A stretch of 64,000 nucleotides of DNA from Parabacteroides merdae ATCC 43184 (GTDB lineage Bacteria; Bacteroidota; Bacteroidia; Bacteroidales; Tannerellaceae), in the NCBI RefSeq assembly GCF_025151215.1, contig NZ_CP102286.1, positions 1,736,001 through 1,800,000 on the forward strand, in the 5' to 3' direction. The notes below the pieces were generated by a model. The model was not told the origin of the DNA and did no database searches. It saw only the letters and a list, made by a program, of their open reading frames with translations. A program made the translations under genes and the position numbers. Positions 17,500-26,462 of the stretch are shown one piece after another (the first letter of the stretch is position 1; each line of letters starts with the position of its first letter).

Positions 17500-18850
17500 C
17501 TCTATAATTTTTAGGTAATACTTTCTTTAATATCAAATAACCGCACAAGCCTGAAATGAACGAACCGGCAAATACGCCCAACTTTGCCTGATTCAATAGC
17601 TCTACTCCGACATCAGGCATCCCGGCAAAAGACAGGTTCGCGATAAAGAGAGCTACCGTAAAACCGATACCGCCCAACATCGACACCCCGAATAGGTTCC
17701 GTTTGCTCACCCCTTCCGGCATCGTAGCAAGACGCAAACGGACAAAAATATAGGTGAACAGGAAAATACCCAGCGACTTTCCGGCAAACAGGCCGAAGAA
17801 TACCGCCAACGGGATTCCCAGTAACGAACCGATCCCGATATCCCCGAAAGTAACGCCTGCATTGACAAAAGCGAAGAGCGGCAGGATCAGATAATTGACT
17901 AACGGATGGAGTTTGTTGGCAATGCTTTGCAACGGACTGATTGTTTTGTCCGCCAATGAATGAATATTGTTGAGAACTTGAATCTGTGTCGATGAAAGAA
18001 CCGCCGCTTTCCGGGAATGACGCACTTCTGTGTAATCCAGCATATCCAGATAGCCAGTCATTTCACAAGTGAAATCATCCAGCTTAACAACCGGACGAGC
18101 CGGAACGGTGAATGCGACCAGCACACCCGCTATGGTCGGATGAATACCCGACTCAAGAAATAGCATCCACACAAAGAAACCTATTATATAGTAGAAAGCA
18201 ATGTTATTCACCCTCATCCTTCCCCCTACATATAGCAAAGCCAGCAAGGCGAGTGAGATCAGAAGTGGCTCAAACGCAATCTCACCACTATAAAACAAGG
18301 CGATAATAATGATTCCGCCGATATCATCCACCACCGCCAATGCCGTCAAAAAAATACGCATGCTGAGTGGAACCCGTTTTCCCAACAACCCTAAAACAGC
18401 CAAGGCAAAGGCGATATCGGTCGCCATCGGAATAGCCACACCTCGCACTTCGGGTGCCGAATGACAAACCAGAAAATAAAACAATACCGGAACGATCATC
18501 CCGCCGCAGGCCGCAATAATCGGAAGCAGTGCTTTCCGTACCGAACTCAACTCCCCAATCAGAATTTCCTGCTTAATCTCCAATCCAATCACAAAAAAGA
18601 AGACTGCCATCAAGGCATCATTCACAAAGACCAGCATCGGCATCACTTCTCCATGATGCATAAACGGTGTGAAATTACCTATCTTCAAATCAATCGGATG
18701 AGATAAGATGTTATGGTAGGACTCCGCCCAAGGGGAATTGGCAAATAGCATAGCAAGAATCATAGCCATGAATAATAAGATACTCGCATTCGGTTTTTGC
18801 ATAGCAAAACGACGCAACGGTTTAAGGATAACGTTGATGGTTCTATCCAT
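17486..18850 (-). CDS. nhaA: Na+/H+ antiporter NhaA
   Basis: A 454-residue inner-membrane antiporter that exchanges external protons for internal Na+ and sets pH/Na+ homeostasis. The key segment ALAVVDDIGGIIIIALFY contains the two adjacent Asp residues equivalent to Asp163/Asp164 of E. coli NhaA. ATDIAFALAVLGLLGKRVP is the family hallmark just before it. It is about 65 residues longer than E. coli NhaA, with a longer loop near residues 245-295 and an extended N-terminus, as usual in Bacteroidetes. It sits next to another cation/proton antiporter gene, suggesting an ion-homeostasis cluster. Confidence 0.95.
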   Translation of the reverse strand: MDRTINVILKPLRRFAMQKPNASILLFMAMILAMLFANSPWAESYHNILSHPIDLKIGNFTPFMHHGEVMPMLVFVNDALMAVFFFVIGLEIKQEILIGELSSVRKALLPIIAACGGMIVPVLFYFLVCHSAPEVRGVAIPMATDIAFALAVLGLLGKRVPLSMRIFLTALAVVDDIGGIIIIALFYSGEIAFEPLLISLALLALLYVGGRMRVNNIAFYYIIGFFVWMLFLESGIHPTIAGVLVAFTVPARPVVKLDDFTCEMTGYLDMLDYTEVRHSRKAAVLSSTQIQVLNNIHSLADKTISPLQSIANKLHPLVNYLILPLFAFVNAGVTFGDIGIGSLLGIPLAVFFGLFAGKSLGIFLFTYIFVRLRLATMPEGVSKRNLFGVSMLGGIGFTVALFIANLSFAGMPDVGVELLNQAKLGVFAGSFISGLCGYLILKKVLPKNYRDGQT

Positions 18851-18869
18851 ATGGTATTTAAATATTTAT

Positions 18870-18895
18870 GGGAAGCGGCGTGCAAACCGCTTCCC
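18870..18895. terminator. GC-rich hairpin between the two antiporter genes
   Basis: GGGAAGCGG (18870-18878) pairs perfectly with CCGCTTCCC (18887-18895), loop CGTGCAAA. The T-run is good on the plus side (TTTGATTTTTT) and weak on the minus side (ATAAATATTT). It probably ends or attenuates transcription from the upstream antiporter before nhaA. Confidence 0.6.
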
Positions 18896-18922
18896 TTTGA
18901 TTTTTTCCTAACAACTGTCCGC

Positions 18923-20116
18923 CTATTTGCCAGCTTGCTCCAGCTCGTAAGCGCTGCGGGTCAGTTTTTCAACCCACACGACAAATATACCAGTTAAAAT
19001 TAAATTAAACACTATGGTGAGCACGGAAATCATAAGCGCAGGACCTCCTAAATTGTAGCCAAGCGCAATAAAGATAATCCCAGCCCCTACTTCACCGCGT
19101 GTAAACATACCGATCGACAGTGCCAGACGTTCGCGCTTCCGCCTTTCCCGATAGAAAAACAGCGGGAACAGTTTCCCGATATTGGACAGGAACGAAACAA
19201 TCACGACATGCAGGATGATCACTGGCCAGGACATCATCGGCTGTGCTCCGGTTATCGTTGTCGCCTTTGCAGACTGCACGGCGAAGTCCACTCCGAAAAA
19301 GACCGGCATGCTGACTCCTACCAAGAACATAAAGAGGAATGAGACAGCCGTCGCCACATTGTGCTCAACCTTCGTATCGATATGCTTATGTCGCATCACC
19401 ATACCTAATACAAACGCAGGTAACAGAACCTCGATATGAATGCTGGCATCTTCACCATAGAAGTATTTGGACACCAAATAAACAACCTGCGTGATCCCGC
19501 AGGTAAAGACTGCATAAAAAAGAATTGCCTTCCAGTCCTGCCGCATGTCATAACTGCCCATCTTTCTCCATCCGATGATCAACAGGACCATCACGATCAG
19601 AATGATAACACCCAACTGCCAGCGCAAACCTACCATCATGATCTGCAAAGGTATCATCAACAGGATTGTGTCGAGGTCGTCGAAGATCGCCAATACCTGT
19701 ACCTTCTTGTATACCCAGGAAGATTTCAACCCTGCCGCCGCCAACATCGTAAACAATATACCTGCCGAAGTCGGGGCTGCAAACCGGCTCAACAAAAGGT
19801 TTTCTTTCCAAGCTTCTCCACTGTTCCAGTAAATATCGGGAAGCAACACGAACATATAATATAAAGCCACGAAGATCCAGGGGAAAGCAGCCGTCGCCAT
19901 TGCAATAAAATAATCTTCGGTATAGGACCGCCAACAGCTTTTATCCATTTCGAACTCCCGCCCCACATTTATCATGATAAAGGCCAGGCAGACATACAAC
20001 AGGGTATTGGAGACCGTCTTCACCGACGAATACCCCTCACCTACCATCGCCGGCAGGAATTGAGATACAACCAGTCCCAACATCAGAAAAAAAGAAAATA
20101 AAAGAATCTTCTTCAT
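18923..20116 (-). CDS. Cation/proton antiporter (Na+/H+ exchanger, CPA-type)
   Basis: A 397-residue polytopic membrane protein with about twelve helices and no cytoplasmic regulatory domain. The segment QVLAIFDDLDTILLMIPLQ carries a paired Asp in the position of the ion-binding acidic residues of CPA antiporters. MFTRGEVGAGIIFIALGYNLGG resembles the conserved helix-11/12 region of Kef/Nha exchangers. The start MKKILLFSFFLMLGL begins inside the first helix. It is encoded just upstream of nhaA on the same strand. Cation specificity (Na+ or K+) cannot be read from sequence. Confidence 0.88.
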   Translation of the reverse strand: MKKILLFSFFLMLGLVVSQFLPAMVGEGYSSVKTVSNTLLYVCLAFIMINVGREFEMDKSCWRSYTEDYFIAMATAAFPWIFVALYYMFVLLPDIYWNSGEAWKENLLLSRFAAPTSAGILFTMLAAAGLKSSWVYKKVQVLAIFDDLDTILLMIPLQIMMVGLRWQLGVIILIVMVLLIIGWRKMGSYDMRQDWKAILFYAVFTCGITQVVYLVSKYFYGEDASIHIEVLLPAFVLGMVMRHKHIDTKVEHNVATAVSFLFMFLVGVSMPVFFGVDFAVQSAKATTITGAQPMMSWPVIILHVVIVSFLSNIGKLFPLFFYRERRKRERLALSIGMFTRGEVGAGIIFIALGYNLGGPALMISVLTIVFNLILTGIFVVWVEKLTRSAYELEQAGK

Positions 20117-20164
20117 TATTTACAAATTGTTTTTGTTTAGAATTATAATAATATAACAACTTAC

Positions 20165-20773
20165 TTAAAATTCGGTTCTGGGAATATAGACACTTTCCAC
20201 CTTTAATAACCGCGCTTTCAAACGTTCGGCCTCCCCTTTGCGAATACGAAGAGTCATTTCACAATCCATTTCAAACTTTTGGGAGACGATCACTGGATTC
20301 TCTTCCTTGACAATGCGCATGATTCCGTTCAGATAAGGGTATTCGAACGCAATGGTGATATCTTCATCAACAGTGCGCTCTTCTATCTCGGCAGCAGCTA
20401 TTGCTTCGGCGGCGGCTGTCCGGTAAGCAACAATCAAACCGCTCGTCCCTAATTCGATTCCGCCGAAATAGCGGATCACGACGATCAGGATATCTGTCAA
20501 TCCGTTCGAGTTGATCTGTCCCAGAATCGGTTTTCCGGCAGTAGAGGAAGGCTCGCCGTCATCGTTCGCACGAAAAGTTAGGCGTTCGGGACCTAACATA
20601 TAGGCCCAGCAGACATGGCGGGCGTCATAATACTGTTTACGATATTTGTCCAGTTGCTCTTTCACCTCTTCCACCGTACGCACCGGGATCGCATACGAGA
20701 TAAAGCGGCTGCGCTTCTCCGTATAGTACCCTTCAGCTATCTGCTTAATGGTCTTGTAACTGTCGTCCGCCAT
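20165..20773 (-). CDS. YigZ/IMPACT family protein
   Basis: A 202-residue member of the YigZ family. The N-terminal UPF0029 (IMPACT) domain carries DDGEPSSTAGKPIL and VIRYFGGIELGTSGL, followed by a C-terminal DUF1949 ferredoxin-like domain (from about residue 135). In eukaryotes the IMPACT fold modulates the Gcn1-Gcn2 interaction; the bacterial role is unclear. It is separated by 3 bases from the small gene upstream and 48 bases from the antiporter gene downstream. Confidence 0.93.
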   Translation of the reverse strand: MADDSYKTIKQIAEGYYTEKRSRFISYAIPVRTVEEVKEQLDKYRKQYYDARHVCWAYMLGPERLTFRANDDGEPSSTAGKPILGQINSNGLTDILIVVIRYFGGIELGTSGLIVAYRTAAAEAIAAAEIEERTVDEDITIAFEYPYLNGIMRIVKEENPVIVSQKFEMDCEMTLRIRKGEAERLKARLLKVESVYIPRTEF

Positions 20774-20776
20774 CTT

Positions 20777-20995
20777 TTAATCCGGTATATGGGTTTCCTG
20801 TTCTTCCCGGAAAGCCCGGAAATCTTTCATTATCTCTCCTATCTCCTCAATAAAATAAGGGTCTTTCACGTGCTTCTTCACCTCCTCATAATAGGTTTCG
20901 ATGGCCTTCAACGCACACAAATCCTGTCCGCGCAGCAGAAAGTAAGGTTCTTCCTTCTCCACGCATTGTTTAATCATCTGAATAGGATTCTTCAT
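20777..20995 (-). CDS. Small conserved hypothetical protein between uvrA and yigZ
   Basis: A 72-residue acidic soluble protein (MKNPIQMIKQCVEKEEPYFLL...), predicted all-helical, with no signal peptide. Its ATG overlaps the uvrA stop by 4 bases and its stop lies 3 bases before yigZ, so it is translated as part of a tight uvrA-hypothetical-yigZ unit. The overlap and codon use argue it is real. I do not recognise a function. Confidence 0.75.
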   Translation of the reverse strand: MKNPIQMIKQCVEKEEPYFLLRGQDLCALKAIETYYEEVKKHVKDPYFIEEIGEIMKDFRAFREEQETHIPD

Positions 20996-23844
20996 TTCTT
21001 ATCGCTTTTTAATTCGTCTTTCAAAAATGGAGCCGTATAGCTCTTCGTTTTCGCTTTTACCATTTCTTCGGGAGTTCCGGTGAAAAGGACCTGCCCGCCG
21101 TTACGTCCGCCTTCGGGACCCATATCGATCAGATAGTCGGCACATTTGATGACATCGAGGTTATGCTCGATGACGATGATCGTATTACCCTTATCCACCA
21201 ATTTATTCAGGACGCCCAACAAGACCCGTATATCTTCGAAATGAAGACCGGTCGTCGGCTCGTCCAACACGTAAAGCGTCTTGCCCGTATCTTTCTTGGC
21301 CAGTTCGGTCGCCAGTTTGACACGCTGGCTCTCACCGCCGGAGAGAGTCGTGGAAGGTTGCCCCAACTTGATATAACCCAGGCCTACATCCTGCAAAACC
21401 TTCACTTTCGACAAGATCGAGGGAATATTCTCGAAAAACTCCACCGCCATATTGATCGTCATATCCAGAATATCCGCAATGGATTTCCCGCGAAAGCGGA
21501 CTTCCAACGTTTCCCGGTTGTATCGCTTGCCATGACATTCTTCACAGGGAACCAGCACATCCGGCAGGAAATTCATCTCGATCGTCTTGTAACCGTTCCC
21601 TTTGCACGTCTCGCAACGTCCGCCGGAGACATTGAACGAGAAACGTCCGGGTTTGTAGCCACGCACTTTCGATTCAGGCAGATCCACAAACAGATTGCGG
21701 ATATCCGAAAAGACGCCGGTATAAGTAGCCGGATTACTTCTCGGCGAACGTCCGATCGGTGACTGGTCCACATTGACTATCTTATCCACATTGTCTATCC
21801 CTTCGATTGATTTGTAAGGCAACGGATCTTCCAGGGAACGATAGAAATGCTGGCTGAGAATCGGCTGCAAGGTCCGGTTGATCAAAGAAGACTTTCCGCT
21901 ACCGGACACGCCCGTGACACAGATCAGCGTACCCAACGGGAACGTGACATCCACATTCCGCAGATTATTCCCGCTCGCCCCTTTTATCGTGATAAACTGT
22001 CCGTTTCCTTTCCGCCGCTCTTCCGGAACGGCAATCTCCGTCTTCCCGTTCAGGTAGGCCGAAGTAAGCGTGTCAGCTTTCAACATTTCTCCGGGAGTTC
22101 CGGCAAAAACAACTTCTCCTCCTAGACGACCAGCCTTCGGTCCCATATCGACCACATAGTCCGCATTCAACATCATGTCTTTGTCATGCTCGACCACGAC
22201 AACAGAGTTGCCCGTATCGCGCAACTCTTTCAACGAGTTGATCAAACGAACGTTATCCCGCTGGTGCAACCCTATACTCGGTTCATCCAAGATATAAAGT
22301 ACATTGACCAGCTGGCTACCGATCTGGGTCGCCAAACGGATGCGTTGACTCTCGCCCCCCGATAACGTCGCCGAAGCACGGTTCAACGCGAGATAGTCCA
22401 ATCCGACATCTAACAGGAATTTCAGACGTGAACGGATCTCCTTCAAGATTTCGACAGCAATCTGCCTCTGCTTAGGATTCAACTGCTCCTCGACACCCTC
22501 CAACCACTCATACAATTCAGAGATATCCATTGCCGAAAGTTCGGCAATATTCTTTCCGGCTATCTTATAATGCAGCGCTTCCTTGTTCAACCGCTGCCCG
22601 TTACATTCCGGACAGGTAGCCATCCGTATAAACTGTCCCGCCCATTTCTGCGCGGAAGCGGAAGCCTCGCTCTCCTGCTGCATCAGGATATATTTGGCAA
22701 CTCCTTCATACGACAGGAAATAATTGGAAGTACCCAGCGAATCGTTTTTTATTTGCAGGCGTTCGTCCGTCCCGTTCATGATCTCATCGATCGCTTCTTC
22801 CGGGATGTCTTTGATCGGGGTTTTCAGTGTTACGCCATATTTCTCGCAAATAGCTTCGATCTGCCAGAATATCAGTGAATTCTTATATTTTCCCAACGCC
22901 ACGATACCGCCACTGTAGATACTGAGCGACGCATCGGGCACGATCTTGTTCATGTCCAACAAATTGACCTGTCCCAGTCCTTTACATTTCGGGCAAGCAC
23001 CCTGCGGAGAGTTGAACGAAAAATTATGGGGAGCTGGTTCACTGTAAGACAAACCCGTCACGGGGTCCATCAACCGGCGGCTGAAATGGCGCACTTCGTT
23101 TGTCTCGGCATCCAGCACGAGTACCAGTCCGTCGCCCTGCTTCATCGCGATGCGCAGGCTTTCTTTCAAACGGCGTTCGTCCGATTCCGAAACGACCAGC
23201 TTATCGATCACGACCTCGATACTGTGCATCTTATACCGGTCGAGCTTCATGCCATGAAATATCTCTTTCATCTCACCGTCTACCCGGACATTCAGATAGC
23301 CTTTCTTTCGCATCTGCTCGAAAAGTTCCTTATAATGTCCTTTACGGTTACGGACAAGCGGGGCAAGCAGATAGGTCTTCTTCCCTTTATACTGGTTCAG
23401 AATCAGTTCCAACGTCTGCTCTTCGGTGTATTTCACCATCTTCTCGCCGCTCAAATACGAATAAGCCTCTCCCGCCCTTGCATAAAGCAGACGGAAAAAG
23501 TCATAAACCTCGGTAGTCGTCCCCACTGTGGATCTCGGATTCTTGTTTGTTGTTTTCTGCTCGATTGAGATAACAGGGCTCAGACCAGTGATCTTATCCA
23601 CATCCGGCCGTTCCATATTTCCCAAGAAGTTACGCGCATAAGCGGAGAACGTCTCCACATAACGGCGTTGCCCTTCCGCAAAAATCGTATCAAAAGCCAA
23701 AGACGATTTACCACTACCGCTCATACCGGTAATTACGGAGAGCTTGTTACGAGGTATGTCGACATCTATATTCTTCAAATTATGGACACGCGCGCCTAAA
23801 ACGGAAATACGGCCGCCTTCCAATGCATTCTTATCCTTCATCAT
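20992..23844 (-). CDS. uvrA: Excinuclease ABC subunit A
   Basis: A 950-residue UvrA, the damage-sensing ATPase of nucleotide excision repair that loads UvrB on lesions. Two ABC modules are visible: Walker A GMSGSGKSS near residue 40 and GVSGSGKSS near 645, and signature motifs LSGGESQRIRLA and LSGGESQRVKLA. The zinc-binding cysteines lie in CPKCKG, CPECNG, CETCKG and CEECHG. Length is standard. uvrB and uvrC are not in the window. It lies 12 bases downstream of the lytic transglycosylase gene. Confidence 0.98.
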   Translation of the reverse strand: MMKDKNALEGGRISVLGARVHNLKNIDVDIPRNKLSVITGMSGSGKSSLAFDTIFAEGQRRYVETFSAYARNFLGNMERPDVDKITGLSPVISIEQKTTNKNPRSTVGTTTEVYDFFRLLYARAGEAYSYLSGEKMVKYTEEQTLELILNQYKGKKTYLLAPLVRNRKGHYKELFEQMRKKGYLNVRVDGEMKEIFHGMKLDRYKMHSIEVVIDKLVVSESDERRLKESLRIAMKQGDGLVLVLDAETNEVRHFSRRLMDPVTGLSYSEPAPHNFSFNSPQGACPKCKGLGQVNLLDMNKIVPDASLSIYSGGIVALGKYKNSLIFWQIEAICEKYGVTLKTPIKDIPEEAIDEIMNGTDERLQIKNDSLGTSNYFLSYEGVAKYILMQQESEASASAQKWAGQFIRMATCPECNGQRLNKEALHYKIAGKNIAELSAMDISELYEWLEGVEEQLNPKQRQIAVEILKEIRSRLKFLLDVGLDYLALNRASATLSGGESQRIRLATQIGSQLVNVLYILDEPSIGLHQRDNVRLINSLKELRDTGNSVVVVEHDKDMMLNADYVVDMGPKAGRLGGEVVFAGTPGEMLKADTLTSAYLNGKTEIAVPEERRKGNGQFITIKGASGNNLRNVDVTFPLGTLICVTGVSGSGKSSLINRTLQPILSQHFYRSLEDPLPYKSIEGIDNVDKIVNVDQSPIGRSPRSNPATYTGVFSDIRNLFVDLPESKVRGYKPGRFSFNVSGGRCETCKGNGYKTIEMNFLPDVLVPCEECHGKRYNRETLEVRFRGKSIADILDMTINMAVEFFENIPSILSKVKVLQDVGLGYIKLGQPSTTLSGGESQRVKLATELAKKDTGKTLYVLDEPTTGLHFEDIRVLLGVLNKLVDKGNTIIVIEHNLDVIKCADYLIDMGPEGGRNGGQVLFTGTPEEMVKAKTKSYTAPFLKDELKSDKK

Positions 23845-23856
23845 TTTTCAGTTTTC

Positions 23857-24837
23857 TTATTTCACCACCCAGGCCGGATTATGCACATAGGTGTTAGGCG
23901 TTTTATAATACATATCAGATTCTTTCGGGATCCGGATCGTATATGTTTTTCCTGCTGTCAGCAATTTACGATCTCGCAACCAGGGATTGAAACGTTTCAG
24001 ATCGGCATAAGTGATACCATTCTTCTTGGCAAAACCGGACAAATCCTGAATATCCGTCGAGACGGCAACACTCTCGCATGCGATCGGTTTATACAGATCC
24101 TGCGCTCTTAGCACGAACCCATATTTATAAGGGGCTTCAAATATCTGCTTGATAGCCATGATACGATATACATAGCGGGTTGTTTCCTCCACCAGCCAAA
24201 GGTCAAACGAACTGTCTGCATCCTGCTTGACAAGCTCTCCCGAAATACGTCCCATACCGGCATTATAGGAAGACGCGACCATCGCCCAGTCTCCATATTT
24301 TTCATAAGCCGCTTTCAGATAACGACAGGCTGCTTCGGTCGCCTTTGTCACATCGCAACGTTCGTCAACCGTAGATGTTATCGTCAATCCGTACTGCCGG
24401 GCCGTTCCTTCCAGCAACTGCCAAGTTCCTACTGCCCGTGCAGGCGATGAGACACGCGGATCGAGATGGCTCTCGATCACCGCCAGATACTTGAAATCGT
24501 CCGGAATGCCGTTAGCCTTCAGAATCGGTTCAATGATCGGGAAACAGCGGTTTGCCCGCTTAATCAGCAGCATGGTAGTAGAATGGAAATAGGTAAAGCT
24601 ACTCAATTCCCGGTCAAAACCTTCATGCATATTATAACGCGTCAAATCGATATCTTTTCCGCAAAAAGAGACGGAAGAAGGAATATCAGGCGACATGGTC
24701 ACCGATGAAACGACCGGACGTTGGTCTTTCACTTTTTCCGAATCACTCGAACCAATGGAGAGGCAGGCGGTCAGGCACACAGCACTACCCACCACAAAAC
24801 CGACTATACTATTACTGTTCAATAATTTCATCATCAA
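23857..24837 (-). CDS. Lipoprotein lytic transglycosylase (MltD/SLT type) with LysM-like end
   Basis: A 326-residue lipoprotein (lipobox near LTAC, about residue 25) with an SLT domain. The catalytic Glu is in AVIESHLDP, followed by ARAVGTWQLL and the family hallmark SSYNAGMGRI. The C-terminal 50 residues (FAKKNGITYADLKRFNPWL...LTAGKTYTIRIP) form a LysM-like peptidoglycan-binding repeat. It should cleave glycan strands in the periplasm, forming 1,6-anhydro ends. Its start overlaps the end of the type-B-sorted protein gene by 26 bases. Confidence 0.93.
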   Translation of the reverse strand: MMMKLLNSNSIVGFVVGSAVCLTACLSIGSSDSEKVKDQRPVVSSVTMSPDIPSSVSFCGKDIDLTRYNMHEGFDRELSSFTYFHSTTMLLIKRANRCFPIIEPILKANGIPDDFKYLAVIESHLDPRVSSPARAVGTWQLLEGTARQYGLTITSTVDERCDVTKATEAACRYLKAAYEKYGDWAMVASSYNAGMGRISGELVKQDADSSFDLWLVEETTRYVYRIMAIKQIFEAPYKYGFVLRAQDLYKPIACESVAVSTDIQDLSGFAKKNGITYADLKRFNPWLRDRKLLTAGKTYTIRIPKESDMYYKTPNTYVHNPAWVVK

Positions 24838-26167
24838 TCTTCTTGGGTCTAAGAATATTTATAGAACCTTTTTTATTATATTTAATACCATCCGATCCCA
24901 CTGCATCTATCACATAAAAATAGACGCCGGGAGCGACATATTTCCCACCTTTTTTGCCATCCCACCCTTCAGCCGGGTTAGTAGAATGGTACATCTGTAC
25001 TCCCCATCGATTAAATATCCAGCACTTATAGGTCACAAGCGATTTGTAGGCGACACGAAATTCATCATTGATACCAGGCGTCGTACCTGGCGAGAAAGCG
25101 TTCGGGATCTGCAATTCCGATTCTGCAATCTTGATTTCAATAGAATTGGAAACCGCCTCGCATTCTCCTGTCGCGTTGCTGACAGTCGCAACCGCCGTAT
25201 AATCACCTTTCTCCGTAAACGTATAGTCGATCTCCTCATCCCTATATTCCACCAGCGGATTCTCGATCCCGTTTTCCTGATCGCTCCTATATATTTTCCA
25301 AGTATACAGCGTCGCTACCGGATCATTGGCATACGCCCGAAAAGTGACCGTTGCCGGAGCGGAAATATATTCCCCGTCTCCAGCTGTCATATTCTCCGCA
25401 TTATCCATTATAAACGTCGTATCGACATGCACTTCGACGGCCACCGCCTGATAGGTATCCGAAGTGATTGATTTCTCTATTCCGAAATGTTTTGCAAACT
25501 GATCACCGGAAAGTGTGACTTCCGTATCGCACAACGGAATTGTTTCGTTATCGTTTATCTTTGTCGAATAAGGCCCTTCCGTCAGTGATCTTTGCACATT
25601 CTTAGGCGAAAAATAGTTGTTGTCTTCAGACCACTCCAATGTCTGATAAGCGACATTAAACTCCCGCTTCACCGTTATCCGATTTCCCGTCGGGGTATAA
25701 TAATACATAACTGGGACAGTCGGAGAACCTTCCAGCCAAAAGCCGTCACAATTTCCTTTGACTGTAATGCTTTCGACATTAAAAGCGTATTTACTATAAT
25801 CAATGATCCATACATACCAACCATTCAAACCGGAAGCCGGATCTTCCACATAATACCCGGCATCCTCCTCTATATTCCGGACAACGGATGTCTCCCCATT
25901 CTGTTCACACGGAACAGGTTCCCGGTCCAATGCCTTTTGCTTATATCGATACCATTGATGATTAGTAGACGAAGATGTATAGCTAATCTCCACATTATCC
26001 ATTCCATACACCAAATAAACTCGTATACGATTTCCTGGATTCTCCAACAAATAAGGAACCCCATTTCCTCCTGTAACCGTATATTGCTGTGCCTGGATGG
26101 CCAACATCACAAACAAGAAACAAATCAATCCTCCCAGTTTCCTAATTTCCGTTCTTAGCATATACAT
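24812..26167 (-). CDS. Exported PKD-like protein with gliding-motility/T9SS type B C-terminal domain
   Basis: A 451-residue protein with an N-terminal signal peptide ending near ...MLAIQAQ. A middle PKD-like beta-sandwich occupies about residues 270-350. The C-terminal ~85-residue CHU_C domain carries IPNAFSPG, the conserved CWIFNRWGVQMYHS, GWDGKKGGKYVAPGVYFYVI and a terminal KGSINILR. This domain is the type B signal recognised by the type IX secretion system in Bacteroidetes. No T9SS core gene (porV, sov, porU) is in the window. The protein is probably surface-exposed, with unknown ligand. Confidence 0.85.
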   Translation of the reverse strand: MYMLRTEIRKLGGLICFLFVMLAIQAQQYTVTGGNGVPYLLENPGNRIRVYLVYGMDNVEISYTSSSTNHQWYRYKQKALDREPVPCEQNGETSVVRNIEEDAGYYVEDPASGLNGWYVWIIDYSKYAFNVESITVKGNCDGFWLEGSPTVPVMYYYTPTGNRITVKREFNVAYQTLEWSEDNNYFSPKNVQRSLTEGPYSTKINDNETIPLCDTEVTLSGDQFAKHFGIEKSITSDTYQAVAVEVHVDTTFIMDNAENMTAGDGEYISAPATVTFRAYANDPVATLYTWKIYRSDQENGIENPLVEYRDEEIDYTFTEKGDYTAVATVSNATGECEAVSNSIEIKIAESELQIPNAFSPGTTPGINDEFRVAYKSLVTYKCWIFNRWGVQMYHSTNPAEGWDGKKGGKYVAPGVYFYVIDAVGSDGIKYNKKGSINILRPKKIDDEIIEQ

Positions 26168-26404
26168 AACCTAATTAGTTTACAAAATTACTATTTTATA
26201 CGGATTTATACGGAGATAAATGCCTTTTTATTGTATTATCCAGACCTCAATCCTTTAAAAACCGTGGCTTTTTGTTCCATAAAAATACAAGGTTTTCCCT
26301 AAAAGTATCTATCTGTTTGAAAAGAAATTCTTCGTTTGAAAGGAAAATATCTGCCAATTTGGACAGCGACTGGCATTTAAAAAACATATCTGTTTCGAAA
26401 ATAC

Positions 26405-26448
26405 AAAAAAAGAGGAGATGCAATCAAGCATAACCTCTTTTCTTTTTT
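26405..26448 (-). terminator. Terminator downstream of glmM
   Basis: AAAAGAGG (26408-26415) pairs with CCTCTTTT (26434-26441), with an inner ATGC/GCAT stem. On the minus strand the stem ends in a T-run (CCTCTTTTTTTG). The 237 bases between it and the next gene start (26168-26404) hold only AT-rich, TTTGAAA-repeating sequence. Confidence 0.85.
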
Positions 26449-26462
26449 ATCTTGATGAAAGA

